Assembly: GCA_945285915.1 (NCBI GenBank)
Contig: CALYQL010000018.1
Location: 1-47,039, forward strand
Source of the DNA: an uncultured Bartonella sp.
GTDB taxonomy: Bacteria; Pseudomonadota; Alphaproteobacteria; Rhizobiales; Rhizobiaceae
Length of the DNA stretch: 47,039 bases
Reading direction: 5' to 3'
This document shows positions 1 through 8,924 of this stretch, one piece after another (position 1 is the first letter of the stretch; every line of letters begins with the position of its first letter). The position numbers and the translations under genes were made by a program. Under the pieces are notes generated by a model that saw only the letters and a program-made list of their open reading frames with translations, did not search any database and was not told where the DNA came from.

Positions 1-1
1 T

Positions 2-187
2 TTGACAATTAAGCCTAACGATTATTTGGAATTGAAACCCGGATCCTATCAAATTGTATTTTTCAATTTGCGTGATAATTTACGTGAAGGTGAGAAGGTT
101 CCTGCAAAATTGCATTTTGAAAAGGCTGGCGACATCGACGTTAACTTTGAAATTGTGTCCCCAAGCGATCAATCCAAAAGTAACTAG
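2..187 (+). CDS. PCuAC copper chaperone, C-terminal end (partial)
   Basis: Only the last 61 residues lie in the window; the gene begins upstream, and the TTG at the left edge should not be taken as its start. The segment has the pattern ELKPGSYQIVFFNL, then LREGEKVPAKLHFEKAG and a final beta strand (VNFEIV), which matches the C-terminal half of the PCuAC (DUF461) cupredoxin-like fold. Family members are periplasmic Cu(I) carriers that help load CuA of cytochrome c oxidase. The copper-binding Met/His residues lie outside the window, so only the family can be named. This is notable because the oxidase locus further along the window is degraded. Confidence 0.75.
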   Translation: MTIKPNDYLELKPGSYQIVFFNLRDNLREGEKVPAKLHFEKAGDIDVNFEIVSPSDQSKSN

Positions 188-201
188 TTTAAGCTGTCAA
201 T

Positions 202-227
202 GCGTTACGCTTATTGTTGCGTAACGC
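202..227 (+). terminator. Hairpin after the PCuAC gene
   Basis: A perfect 9-bp inverted repeat (GCGTTACGC / GCGTAACGC) with an 8-base loop begins 15 bases after the stop codon. No T-run follows, so it is either a weak terminator or a transcript-end stabiliser. Confidence 0.35.
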
Positions 228-357
228 GTGATGCGCTATAGAAAGAACGCGTTATTTTTAGTGAAACACAGCTTATTTCAAAATATCGTATCGCCATTAT
301 ACGAAGGGCTCAAAACGCTAATTTAATTGCAGGGGTAATCGAGTTTGCCATACACTA

Positions 358-445
358 TGCCAGCGGAGCTGTGATAGGTGTGGCTGTGGTGCAGTGACGA
401 TTATGGCTGCAGCTTGCGGCAAGTGTGGCTGTAGTGCGGTGGCAA
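358..445. repeat. Short degenerate tandem array, about 22-24-base unit
   Basis: Three to four decayed units are visible. GTGTGGCTGTGGTGCAGTG at 378 recurs 45 bases later as GTGTGGCTGTAGTGCGGTG at 423, and a weaker middle unit (TATGGCTGCAGCTTGCGGC) lies between them, giving a basic step of about 22 bases. The unit length is the same as in the arrays near 10.3, 12.2 and 16.4 kb, but the sequence is different. Confidence 0.45.
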
Positions 446-814
446 GTTTTGAGTCTTTTTATTCTTAAGAAAGCGCCAGAGTTTGCAAAAGAATGCGTTA
501 GCATTTGCGTAAATATGATTGGCTTTTTGGTTTTGAAATAGCGCAATCACGATAATTTGTTTATTATCCTTGAGGATAAAAGATCAACTGATAACCAGAT
601 TTGTTATTTAACCGGCATAAAATGCAGATTCGTTGGCTAAGGTGAATGCCTGAAAACCAACAGAAAATCATATATATTTATGGCGAAAATACTCTTTTCG
701 TTGTAAAAACTACTGTTTTCCAGCACAAATTGATGCAATTACTTGAAGAAAATAGTGACCTATGTCATAGGCAAACAACCAAAATTGAATTTAAGCAATA
801 ATGAGGCAATACCT

Positions 815-1633
815 ATGGGTGACAGTAATGGTTTGTTGCGCGGCAAGCGTGGTTTAATTCTGGGACTTGCAAATAATCGTTCTATTGCATGGGGTATTGC
901 CAAGGCGGCACATGCTGCAGGTGCTGAACTTGCTTTTACCTATCAGGGGGAAGCATTGAAAAAGCGCGTTATGCCGCTGGCTGAAGAACTTGATGGTTTT
1001 ATCTGCGGACATTGTGATGTGACAGACGGCGCATCGATTGATGCTGTCTTTGCTGAAATCGAAAAAAAATGGGGCAAGCTCGATTTTCTCGTTCACGCCA
1101 TTGGCTTTTCAGATAAAGATGAGTTGACCGGACGTTATGTTGATACGTCGGAAGCCAACTTCACTAACACAATGAACATTTCAGTTTATTCTTTGACAGC
1201 TATTACGCAACGGGCTGAAAAGTTGATGACTGATGGTGGTTCAATATTAACTCTTACCTATTATGGCTCTGAAAAAGTCATGCCAAACTATAATGTAATG
1301 GGCATTGCCAAAGCAGCTCTTGAAGCAAGTGTGAAATATTTGGCAGTTGACTTGGGGCCAAAACAAATTCGTGTTAATGCGCTTTCTGCAGGACCAATTA
1401 AAACTTTGGCAGCATCCGGTATCGGTGATTTCCGTTATATTCTTAAATGGAATGAGTATAATGCACCATTGCGTCGTACCGTTTCCATCGAGGAAGTTGG
1501 CGACTCTGCCTTGTATCTTCTTTCAGATCTTTCTCGGTCGGTTACGGGCGAAGTACACCACGTTGATTCCGGATATCATGTTATCGGTATGAAGGCTGTT
1601 GATGCGCCAGATATTTCCGTAATAAAGGACTGA
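815..1633 (+). CDS. fabI: Enoyl-[acyl-carrier-protein] reductase (NADH)
   Basis: This is the last reductive step of each type II fatty-acid elongation cycle, reducing trans-2-enoyl-ACP with NADH in the cytosol. The 272-residue protein has the SDR fold with the FabI pattern: a glycine-rich cofactor segment near 14-28 (LILGLANNRSIAWGIA) and the catalytic Tyr-x6-Lys in NYNVMGIAK (Y159, K166), with the second conserved tyrosine at Y149. The frame is open from 743, but the ATG at 815 is chosen because GAGG lies 8 bases upstream and 272 residues is the usual rhizobial FabI length. A histidine phosphatase gene follows 16 bases later and is probably co-transcribed. Rhizobia often carry two fabI copies, so the paralogue number cannot be given from here. 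Confidence 0.95.
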   Translation: MGDSNGLLRGKRGLILGLANNRSIAWGIAKAAHAAGAELAFTYQGEALKKRVMPLAEELDGFICGHCDVTDGASIDAVFAEIEKKWGKLDFLVHAIGFSDKDELTGRYVDTSEANFTNTMNISVYSLTAITQRAEKLMTDGGSILTLTYYGSEKVMPNYNVMGIAKAALEASVKYLAVDLGPKQIRVNALSAGPIKTLAASGIGDFRYILKWNEYNAPLRRTVSIEEVGDSALYLLSDLSRSVTGEVHHVDSGYHVIGMKAVDAPDISVIKD

Positions 1634-1649
1634 TAAAGGACTTAATATT

Positions 1650-2243
1650 GTGTCTAATCGACCGCTTATTTATTTTTCCCGTCATGGGCAGACGGATTGG
1701 AATATTACCCAACGTATTCAAGGGCAAATAGACCGTGATATTACTGAGCATGGCCGTCAACAGGCCGCGCGCAATGGTAGATTGCTTAAAGAGTTGCTTG
1801 GAAATGCGGAAGGATTTGACTTTGTCGCAAGTCCGTTGCGCCGGACACGCGAAACAATGGAAATTATCCGCACCCAAATGGGGCTCGATGTCACAGCCTA
1901 TCGTACAGATCCACAATTGATGGAAATGCATTTTGGCGACTGGCAGGGCACAACCGAAGATGATATTGCAAAGGTTACGCCGGAATTAATCGCCGCTCGT
2001 GTTGCCGATAAGTGGAACTTTGTGCCCCCAGGCGAAAAGGCAGAAAGCTATGCTATACTTGCCAAGCGCGTGCAAAAATGGCTTGAGCAGGTAAAGGGTA
2101 AAACAGTGTGCGTTACCCATGGCGGATGCCTACGTTCCATCATGCATCTTTATGGTGGATTAAGTGAGGCTGAGGCTGCTAATTTTTCAGTTGAGCAGGA
2201 TCGTATTCTTCGTTTTGATGATAATGGATTGGAATGGCTTTAG
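1650..2243 (+). CDS. Histidine phosphatase family protein (phosphoglycerate mutase-like)
   Basis: This is a 197-residue cytosolic phosphatase of the branch-1 histidine phosphatase superfamily. The RHG motif carrying the phospho-accepting histidine is near residues 11-13 (FSRHGQTDWN). A conserved arginine segment follows (SPLRRTRETMEII), and the second catalytic histidine is in VTHGGCLR near residues 153-160. The start is GTG, with AAGGA 9 bases upstream. It is annotated as phosphoglycerate mutase in many rhizobia, but the short length and lack of dPGM insert regions make a broad-specificity phosphatase (GpmB/CobC-like) at least as likely; the substrate cannot be told from sequence. It lies directly behind fabI, an arrangement also found in related genomes. 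Confidence 0.85.
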   Translation: MSNRPLIYFSRHGQTDWNITQRIQGQIDRDITEHGRQQAARNGRLLKELLGNAEGFDFVASPLRRTRETMEIIRTQMGLDVTAYRTDPQLMEMHFGDWQGTTEDDIAKVTPELIAARVADKWNFVPPGEKAESYAILAKRVQKWLEQVKGKTVCVTHGGCLRSIMHLYGGLSEAEAANFSVEQDRILRFDDNGLEWL

Positions 2244-2418
2244 GCCATTCCTGTCATTAGGACAAATCTATCATTTTTCATGACATACTCGCTTTTTATG
2301 AAAAGCTAATTTTTCATGAAATTTAGTATTAATGAAAACAGTTTACGCATAAATTATTGATAAAACCGCAATCTAAGGCGCTTTTTTCTAAAACTAGTGT
2401 TTTGTAAGACGCTGTATC

Positions 2419-2673
2419 TTAGCCTTCTTGTGGCTCAATGTCTGTTACGTAACGGTTGTTGCCTTGTGCGTCGTAAAAAACAATAACTTTCATGCCTTCA
2501 TTCAGGACCGAATAATCAAATTCACCCGGTAAATTATATGTTTTGCCATTATCAAGGACAATTGTATTAGCAGTTTGATCAATTGCAGTAATAGTACCTT
2601 CCGCATCATCTGCATTGGCCAGAGCAGGAAAAAGGAATGCTGCAAATACGCTGATGAGAGCAAGTTTTTTCAT
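2419..2673 (-). CDS. DUF1344 family small secreted protein
   Basis: This is an 84-residue precursor with a clear signal peptide (MKKLALISVFAAFLFPALANA, cleavage after ANA) and a mature part of about 63 residues. The mature part, EGTITAIDQTANTIVLDNGKTYNLP and onward, is the compact beta-rich DUF1344 domain. The frame is open further upstream, but the ATG at 2673 is preceded by GAAAGGG and begins the signal peptide exactly. Family members are small periplasmic proteins of rhizobia with no established function. It stands alone, convergent with the histidine phosphatase gene and divergent from aroC. Confidence 0.8.
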   Translation of the reverse strand: MKKLALISVFAAFLFPALANADDAEGTITAIDQTANTIVLDNGKTYNLPGEFDYSVLNEGMKVIVFYDAQGNNRYVTDIEPQEG

Positions 2674-2961
2674 TATAGGCCCTTTCGAATTACAAATCAC
2701 TTTGATGAATAATTTTGAATTGTGTCGAAAGAGTAGCAATTGGTCAATCGGAAATGAAATATATTATTTGAAATTTGTTGTCCGGCATCAGGACAGATTA
2801 TCAGCCACATGAATGTACAATTTTTCTCGAAAATGGACAAAAACAGCGTTGAAAATAAAGCAATCGAGTAAAATTGTTTGCCTATGCAGCAATCCATGTT
2901 TGACCACAGCGTAAAAGGTCAATAGAAATACTGCAATTATTTAAACGAATTGGCGCTCTTT

Positions 2962-4056
2962 ATGTCATATAATACTTTCGGTCATATGTTTCGTGTAACC
3001 ACCTGGGGAGAAAGTCACGGTCCTGCATTGGGCTGCGTTATTGATGGTTGTCCTCCGGGGATAAAATTTAGCGTGGCAGAGGTGCAGAGCTATCTTGATA
3101 AAAGAAAGCCTGGTCAGTCACGATATACGACGCAACGCCGTGAAGCGGATGAAGTAAAAGTTCTATCTGGTGTATTGCCTTGTGAAAATGACACAATGCT
3201 TGTTACAACTGGAACACCTATTTCAATGTTGATCGAAAATACCGATCAACGGTCAAAGGATTATGGTGATATAGCGCGCCAGTATAGACCTGGTCATGCC
3301 GATTATACATATGATGTCAAATATGGCATCAGGGACTATCGTGGGGGCGGGCGTTCATCAGCGCGGGAAACAGCAGCACGTGTTGCAGCGGGCGCAATTG
3401 CCCGCAAAATTGTTCCCGATCTCGTTGTCAGAGGTGCAGTTATTGCGATTGGCAATATTGATATTGATAGAAGCCAATGGAATTGGGACGAGGTGGACAA
3501 TAACCCATTTTTTACACCGGATAAAACGGCGGTTGATAAATTTGCTACTTATATGGACGGAATACGCAAAGCCGGGTCGTCTGTTGGCGCTATGGTGGAA
3601 ATTGTTGCTGAAAATGTTCCAGCCGGTCTTGGCGCTCCAATATATGGCAAGCTCGATCAGGATATTGCATCATTATTGATGTCTATTAACGCTGTCAAAG
3701 CGGTAGAAATCGGTGAAGGTATGAATGCGGCGCGCTTAACAGGGGAAGAAAATGCTGATGAGATGCGCCAAGGTCCAGACGGTAAACCTTTGTTTTTGAG
3801 CAACCACGCCGGTGGAATTCTTGGCGGCATATCGAATGGTGAACCGATAATTGCTCGTTTTGCCGTTAAACCAACCTCTTCCATTTTAACGCCAAGGCAC
3901 TCGATTGATGCGCAAGGCAATAATGTTGACGTTGTTACAAAGGGAAGGCACGACCCTTGCGTGGGTATTCGTGCCGTGCCAGTTGGTGAAGCGATGGTTG
4001 CATGTGCCATTGCAGACCATTATCTAAGACATCGCGGCCAGACAGGTCGGATCTGA
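2962..4056 (+). CDS. aroC: Chorismate synthase
   Basis: Last step of the shikimate pathway: converts 5-enolpyruvylshikimate 3-phosphate to chorismate, needing reduced FMN. The 364-residue length is usual. The N-terminal signature [28 protein letters not shown], the middle motif around residue 125 ([23 protein letters not shown]) and the C-terminal [18 protein letters not shown] are all present. The frame is open from a TTG at 2950, but the ATG at 2962 matches family N-termini (MSYNTFGH). No strong Shine-Dalgarno sequence is seen. ribB follows after 10 bases, so the two genes are probably one transcript. Confidence 0.95.
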   Translation: MSYNTFGHMFRVTTWGESHGPALGCVIDGCPPGIKFSVAEVQSYLDKRKPGQSRYTTQRREADEVKVLSGVLPCENDTMLVTTGTPISMLIENTDQRSKDYGDIARQYRPGHADYTYDVKYGIRDYRGGGRSSARETAARVAAGAIARKIVPDLVVRGAVIAIGNIDIDRSQWNWDEVDNNPFFTPDKTAVDKFATYMDGIRKAGSSVGAMVEIVAENVPAGLGAPIYGKLDQDIASLLMSINAVKAVEIGEGMNAARLTGEENADEMRQGPDGKPLFLSNHAGGILGGISNGEPIIARFAVKPTSSILTPRHSIDAQGNNVDVVTKGRHDPCVGIRAVPVGEAMVACAIADHYLRHRGQTGRI

Positions 4057-4066
4057 AAGGACTATC

Positions 4067-5179
4067 ATGACATTTAACCAGAAATCGGTTGTGGACGCTA
4101 TTCGTGCATTTGAACGAGGCGAAATTGTTGCGGTTACCGATGATGATGGCCGGGAAAATGAAGGTGATCTTATTGTCGCGGCAGTGCATTGCACGCCTGA
4201 AAAAATGGCTTTCATCATACGCAATACATCCGGCATTATTTGTGCACCAATGCCGCAGGAAGAGGCTAAGCGCTTAAATCTTGCGCCAATGGTATCAAAC
4301 AACGACTCTGCTCATCATACGGCATTTACTGTTACTGTTGATTTTCTTCATGGCACAACAACTGGTATTTCTGCTGAGGATCGTACCTTGACAGTGCGCA
4401 ATCTGGCTAATCCCAATGCAAATGCCAATGATTTTAGTCGCCCTGGCCACGTTTTCCCGCTGATTGCACGCGAAGGTGGTGTTCTTATGCGGTCTGGCCA
4501 TACGGAAGCGGCAGTAGATTTGTGTAAACTTGCAGATTTGCCACCAATTGGCGTTATTGGAGAACTGGTCAATGACGATGGTACGGTAAAACACGGACCA
4601 GAAGTGCGAGCTTTTGCTGCCAAACATGGTCTTCATGTTATAACAGTTGCTGATCTTATTGCTTATCGTCAACGCAAGGAAACCCTGATTGACCATGTGG
4701 GCGAAATGAAGATTGAAACCATGGTTGGTTCAGCCATTGCGCATAGTTACCAATTACCATGGGAACCGATGCAACATGTAGCCGTTGTCATTGGTGATAT
4801 CAGAGATGGTGAAAATATTCCGGTAAGATTACAGCGCGAAAATGTTGTTTCAGATGTTTTTGGCAAAAAACATGATATCGAAACGGTATTACGCCGCATG
4901 GCAGAGAAAGAAAAACGGGGCGTTTTTGTTTATCTACGTGAAGGCTCGGTTGGCGTTGGCAATCAGGGTGAGACGCGTAACCGTGAGATGATTATGGAAG
5001 GCTTGGAAACACATGAACAGGCCGTTGAACGGGAAGAAGAATGGCGCCAAATTGGTTTAGGGGCTCAAATTCTTAAACATCTCGGCATTTCATCTGTTAT
5101 TTTATACGCATCGCGCGAACGCCATTATGTTGGGCTGGAAGGCTTTGGTATTCATATCGCAAGAACAGATATTTTGTGA
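4067..5179 (+). CDS. ribB: 3,4-dihydroxy-2-butanone 4-phosphate synthase with degenerate GTP cyclohydrolase II domain (RibBX type)
   Basis: The N-terminal 205 residues are a complete DHBP synthase. They carry the acidic motif TDDDGRENEGDLIVAA near residues 25-40 and the RPGHVFPL and RSGHTEAAVDL motifs, so the protein should make the four-carbon riboflavin precursor from ribulose 5-phosphate. The C-terminal 160 residues align with GTP cyclohydrolase II but lack the three zinc cysteines: where RibA has the C-x10-C-x-C segment, this protein reads ENVVSDVFGKKHDIE. The C-terminal half is therefore probably not a GTP cyclohydrolase, as in the RibBX proteins known from other proteobacteria, and a separate RibA is expected elsewhere. 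An AAAGGA ribosome site lies 5 bases upstream; xseB follows after 7 bases. Confidence 0.92.
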   Translation: MTFNQKSVVDAIRAFERGEIVAVTDDDGRENEGDLIVAAVHCTPEKMAFIIRNTSGIICAPMPQEEAKRLNLAPMVSNNDSAHHTAFTVTVDFLHGTTTGISAEDRTLTVRNLANPNANANDFSRPGHVFPLIAREGGVLMRSGHTEAAVDLCKLADLPPIGVIGELVNDDGTVKHGPEVRAFAAKHGLHVITVADLIAYRQRKETLIDHVGEMKIETMVGSAIAHSYQLPWEPMQHVAVVIGDIRDGENIPVRLQRENVVSDVFGKKHDIETVLRRMAEKEKRGVFVYLREGSVGVGNQGETRNREMIMEGLETHEQAVEREEEWRQIGLGAQILKHLGISSVILYASRERHYVGLEGFGIHIARTDIL

Positions 5180-5186
5180 GGGTTAA

Positions 5187-5441
5187 ATGGCAGAACAACC
5201 GGACAATAACGATATTGCAACAATGAGCTTTGAACAAGCGCTTGATACACTTGAGAAAATCGTTGAAAAACTTGAACGTGGTGATGTCGCTTTAGAGGAA
5301 TCTATCCGTTTTTATGAACGGGGTGAAGCCTTGAAAAAGCGCTGTGATGCTCTGCTGAAAGCTGCCGAAAATAAGGTCGAGAAAATACGGCTATCCCGTG
5401 AGGGTAAACCAGAAGGCGTTGAGCCTTTGGATGCTGAATAG
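5187..5441 (+). CDS. xseB: Exodeoxyribonuclease VII small subunit
   Basis: This 84-residue helical protein forms, with the XseA large subunit, the nuclease that degrades single-stranded DNA to oligonucleotides. The family pattern is clear: [18 protein letters not shown], then [22 protein letters not shown]. The gene begins 7 bases after ribB, and its GAGGG ribosome site overlaps the end of ribB, so translation is probably coupled. xseA is not in the window. Confidence 0.93.
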   Translation: MAEQPDNNDIATMSFEQALDTLEKIVEKLERGDVALEESIRFYERGEALKKRCDALLKAAENKVEKIRLSREGKPEGVEPLDAE

Positions 5442-5470
5442 TTTTCGCCCTGCTTAAAATAGCTATCTGC

Positions 5471-5959
5471 TTAAAACAGATATTTGATGAGATAGGGGCC
5501 GCCCCCCCAAACAAGTGTCCAAACTGCAGCGCCAAGAATATTGGCGCTGAGAAATTTGGCAAATGTCATTCCACCAGAACCGGCAATAAGTCCATTTAAC
5601 TGTCTTAAAACAACAATAAAACGTGCCGTGGCGACAAAAAGAAAGCCGCGTTTATTAAGCATTTGTTGAAAATGTTCCAGTCTTTCTGGTGTAAGCTTTA
5701 CCCAGTGACCATATTTTAACAGAAGTTTTTTCCCACCAAAATGACCGATAGCAAATCCGGTGCAATCGCCTAGGACACTACCGATAAACGCGCAGATAAG
5801 CATTGTCGATAAATCCAATTTACCGGCAGCCGCCATTAAAGAGCCGACGATAAGGCCACTTTCACCTGGTACAGGTGCGCCAAATGATTCGAAATATAGA
5901 ATAAAAAAATAGGCGAAAGCGCCATAATGCGCTATCCATTGCTCTATCCACTGTTCCAT
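5471..5959 (-). CDS. DedA family membrane protein
   Basis: This is an inner-membrane protein of about 162 residues with the DedA/VTT pattern: an N-terminal helix with ESFGAPVPGESGLIVGSLMAA, a hydrophobic segment with GSVLGDCTGFAIGHFGG, the conserved FVATARFIVVLRQLNGLIAG and a C-terminal hydrophobic pair. DedA proteins are linked to envelope homeostasis, and some work as polyprenyl-phosphate or phospholipid flippases; the substrate here is unknown. Upstream in-frame starts exist (TTG at 6004, ATG at 5962). The ATG at 5959 is chosen because GGAG sits just before the ATG pair, and the choice between the two ATGs is open. It converges with xseB. Confidence 0.88.
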   Translation of the reverse strand: MEQWIEQWIAHYGAFAYFFILYFESFGAPVPGESGLIVGSLMAAAGKLDLSTMLICAFIGSVLGDCTGFAIGHFGGKKLLLKYGHWVKLTPERLEHFQQMLNKRGFLFVATARFIVVLRQLNGLIAGSGGMTFAKFLSANILGAAVWTLVWGGGPYLIKYLF

Positions 5960-6250
5960 CATTCTCCAAACAATCTGTTGCTTAAGGGTATTAAGGACTA
6001 TCAAAGATATAAGACCAAACGGTGTAAACAGCGCCTGAAAATTTATATATCGTTCAATTTCCCATTTTCAATGTGCGCTTAAAGCTTGAAACTGGTTGCT
6101 TGTCGATACATTTATGATAGGAACAAGACTTCATCATGATATTTTGATCGGGGCAATTTATCATATGATGTTTTATTCTAAATTTAGGTGTAAACTATTG
6201 TGAATGGAATAACACAAGCTGTATGCATCTCTTAAGTTAAGGAATTTACT

Positions 6251-8173
6251 TTGTCGCGACCATCAACACCATTGCTGGATCGGATACACGACCCCAAAGA
6301 TTTACGCACATTACCTGAAAGTGATTTAACGACGCTTGCTGATGAATTGCGCGCCGAAACAATAGATGCGGTTTCGGTAACCGGAGGTCATCTGGGCGCT
6401 GGTTTGGGCGTCGTCGAACTGACAGTGGCTTTGCATTATGTTTTTAACACACCTGAAGATAAAATTATTTGGGATGTAGGACATCAGGCCTATCCGCATA
6501 AAATTCTAACCGGCAGGCGAGATCGCATTCGCACCCTGCGGCAAGAAGGGGGGCTTTCGGGCTTTACCAAAAGAAGCGAAAGTATCTATGATCCCTTTGG
6601 AGCGGGTCACTCTTCCACTTCAATTTCTGCTGGACTGGGCATGGCCGTTGCCAGCGAGCTGAAAAACGAAAATAAACGGAATATTATTGCCGTTATCGGC
6701 GATGGTTCAATGTCGGCTGGCATGGCTTATGAGGCGATGAATAATGCCGGTTCTCTCGACGCACGTCTCATCGTTATCTTGAATGATAATGATATGTCTA
6801 TTGCGCCACCAACCGGTGCAATGAGCTCTTATCTTGCAAGATTGGTATCAAGCCCATCCTATCGCAATTTACGTGAAAGAGCCAAGGCATTGAGCCGGAA
6901 ACTGCCAAAGTTCTTCTGGGATAAGGCAAGAAGATCGGAAGAATATGCCCGCGGTTTTTTAACTGGCGGAACATTGTTTGAAGAGCTTGGCTTTTATTAC
7001 GTAGGACCTATTGATGGTCACAATCTCGATCATCTTTTGCCTGTGTTGAAAAATGTCCGCGAGCACCCGAATGGTCCAGTCTTGGTTCATGTGGTAACAC
7101 GTAAGGGGAAAGGCTATCCACCGGCAGAAGCTGCAAGTGATAAATATCATGGTGTAAGCCGGTTTAATGTTGTAACTGGTGAGCAGATCAAAGTTAAAAG
7201 TTCGGCACCTTCTTACACAAAAGTTTTCGCCAATGCTTTGATTGAAGAAGCAACACACGACGATAAGATTGTTGCTGTTACGGCGGCTATGCCAACGGGT
7301 ACAGGGTTGGATCAATTTGCCCAAAAATTTCCAAAACGTATGTTCGATGTCGGTATTGCAGAGCAACATGCTGTAACATTTGCAGCAGGTATGGCGTGTG
7401 AAGGGTTGAAGCCCTTTGTTGCAATTTATTCTACTTTCTTGCAACGCGCCTATGACCAGATTGTTCATGATGTCGCTATACAGAAATTGCCGGTGCGTTT
7501 TGCAATAGACCGTGCAGGTTTTGTTGGTGCAGATGGTTCAACCCATGCAGGCAGCTATGATAGTGTGTTTTTATCTGCGCTGTCTGGCTTTGTGGTGATG
7601 GCACCATCAGATGAAAAAGAATTGATGCATATGGTGCGTACCGCCGCAGCTTATGACCAAGGTCCTATATCGTTCCGCTTTCCAAGGGGTGATGGTATTG
7701 GGCTAAAATTGCCTGATCGTGGCGAAATTATTGAAATTGGCAAAGGTCGTATCTTACGTGAAGGCAGTAAGGTTGCACTGCTTGGCTTTGGTACGCGGTT
7801 GCAGGAAGCTTTGGCGGCCGCTGATGAGCTTGCAGCTTCGGGTCTGTCAACAACGGTTGCCGATGCGCGTTTTGCGAAGCCGCTTGACGAGGAGCTTGTC
7901 CGTCGATTGGCGCAAGAACATGAGGTTCTTATCACAATTGAAGAGGGAGCTTCTGGCGGTTTTGGTGGCCAAGTCTTGCAGTTTTTATCGCGAGAAGGGC
8001 TATTGGATAAAGGCTTGAAAATTCGCACCCTGACATTGCCGGACGAATATTTGCATCATGGCCCACAAGCAAAGGTGCTATCTCAAGTGGGATTAGACCG
8101 CCGTGGTATTGTGAATAGCGTTTTCAGTGCCTTGGGTCGCGAAGCTGTAAACATTCCGCAAATACGCGCTTAA
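6251..8173 (+). CDS. dxs: 1-deoxy-D-xylulose-5-phosphate synthase
   Basis: Thiamine-diphosphate enzyme that condenses pyruvate and glyceraldehyde 3-phosphate, the entry step of the MEP isoprenoid pathway. The 640-residue length is usual. Visible features are the ThDP-binding segment [19 protein letters not shown], the catalytic histidine region [16 protein letters not shown], the transketolase-type central domain ([17 protein letters not shown]) and the C-terminal domain. The start is TTG, supported by AAGGA 8 bases upstream and by the family N-terminus [10 protein letters not shown]. It heads an operon: tlyA starts one base after its stop, and the m5U methyltransferase overlaps tlyA. ispH, the last MEP enzyme, is about 10 kb away in the window. 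Confidence 0.96.
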   Translation: MSRPSTPLLDRIHDPKDLRTLPESDLTTLADELRAETIDAVSVTGGHLGAGLGVVELTVALHYVFNTPEDKIIWDVGHQAYPHKILTGRRDRIRTLRQEGGLSGFTKRSESIYDPFGAGHSSTSISAGLGMAVASELKNENKRNIIAVIGDGSMSAGMAYEAMNNAGSLDARLIVILNDNDMSIAPPTGAMSSYLARLVSSPSYRNLRERAKALSRKLPKFFWDKARRSEEYARGFLTGGTLFEELGFYYVGPIDGHNLDHLLPVLKNVREHPNGPVLVHVVTRKGKGYPPAEAASDKYHGVSRFNVVTGEQIKVKSSAPSYTKVFANALIEEATHDDKIVAVTAAMPTGTGLDQFAQKFPKRMFDVGIAEQHAVTFAAGMACEGLKPFVAIYSTFLQRAYDQIVHDVAIQKLPVRFAIDRAGFVGADGSTHAGSYDSVFLSALSGFVVMAPSDEKELMHMVRTAAAYDQGPISFRFPRGDGIGLKLPDRGEIIEIGKGRILREGSKVALLGFGTRLQEALAAADELAASGLSTTVADARFAKPLDEELVRRLAQEHEVLITIEEGASGGFGGQVLQFLSREGLLDKGLKIRTLTLPDEYLHHGPQAKVLSQVGLDRRGIVNSVFSALGREAVNIPQIRA

Positions 8174-8174
8174 T

Positions 8175-8924
8175 ATGCCTGAAAAACAAAGGTTAGATGT
8201 CTTATTGGTGGAAAGGGGGATCTTTTCCACCCGTTCGCGGGCACGTGATGCTATTGCCCGTAGGACTGTGCTGGTTCAGGGCAAGGTCGTGGATAAAGCT
8301 GGACAAGTGGTTTTGAGCGAAGCCGAGATTATCGTTTCCGATCCAGCCCGTAACTATGTTTCAAGAGCAGCATTAAAGCTGCTTGCTGCACTTGATGAAT
8401 TTCCTGTTCGCACACAAGCCATCAATGCGCTTGATATTGGCGTTTCAACGGGTGGGTTTACGCAAGTTTTGCTTGAGCGCGGTGCAGCCCATGTTATCGC
8501 GGTTGATGTTGGCCATGGTCAATTGGCACAATCCTTGATAAACAATCCGGCAATTACCTTGTATGAAGGATTGAATGCGCGTGATCTTGAAAAAAAACAT
8601 CTTCAAGGTCTCGATATTCAACTTGTTGTTTCTGATGTTAGTTTCATTTCATTGAAACTTGCTTTGCCACCGGCTCTTTCATTGGCAGCTAAAGGTGCTC
8701 AGGCGGTTTTATTGGTTAAACCGCAATTTGAAATAGGGCGGGAAGGCATTGGTAAAGGTGGCTTGTTGAAAAATCCTGCTGATGGGGAAAAAATAGCAGA
8801 AGATCTGTTTGCCTGGTTAAATGAACAACAAGGCTGGAAAGCAAAAGGTCTACGGCCTTCTCCTATTGAAGGAGGGGATGGTAACGTGGAATATCTTCTT
8901 TATGGGGAAAAGTGCAATGATTGA
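8175..8924 (+). CDS. tlyA: TlyA family rRNA (cytidine-2'-O)-methyltransferase
   Basis: A 249-residue protein with an N-terminal S4 RNA-binding domain (about 5-65, RLDVLLVERGIFSTRSRARDAI) and a C-terminal FtsJ-type methyltransferase domain. The SAM motif is ALDIGVSTGGFTQVLLERGA near 85-105, and the catalytic-type segments are VVSDVSFISLK and LVKPQFE. TlyA enzymes methylate the 2'-OH of cytidines in rRNA, and this is the basis of capreomycin sensitivity in organisms that have them. Its position directly behind dxs (1-base gap) is the usual one in many bacteria. Confidence 0.92.
   Translation: MPEKQRLDVLLVERGIFSTRSRARDAIARRTVLVQGKVVDKAGQVVLSEAEIIVSDPARNYVSRAALKLLAALDEFPVRTQAINALDIGVSTGGFTQVLLERGAAHVIAVDVGHGQLAQSLINNPAITLYEGLNARDLEKKHLQGLDIQLVVSDVSFISLKLALPPALSLAAKGAQAVLLVKPQFEIGREGIGKGGLLKNPADGEKIAEDLFAWLNEQQGWKAKGLRPSPIEGGDGNVEYLLYGEKCND

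Larger units (their letters stand above)
188..814. other. 627-base intergenic region before fabI
   Basis: It holds the hairpin at 202-227 and a small degenerate repeat at 358-445. Neither strand has a convincing gene: the open frame at 355-546 on the minus strand is low-complexity reading of the repeat. The last 200 bases are AT-rich and probably carry the fabI promoter, but I see no clear -35/-10 pair. Confidence 0.5.

Noticed and set aside
355-546. Minus-strand open frame upstream of fabI
   Set aside because: It reads low-complexity Thr/Ala/His/Cys residues from the repeat, has no ribosome site and resembles no family.
2231-2251. GGAATGGC / GCCATTCC hairpin at the histidine phosphatase stop
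   Set aside because: Perfect 8-bp stem, but it overlaps the last codons and no T-run follows, so I do not call it a terminator.
5462-5481. Short hairpin TATCTG / CAGATA between xseB and the DedA gene
   Set aside because: Only a 6-bp AT-rich stem without T-run; it could easily arise by chance.
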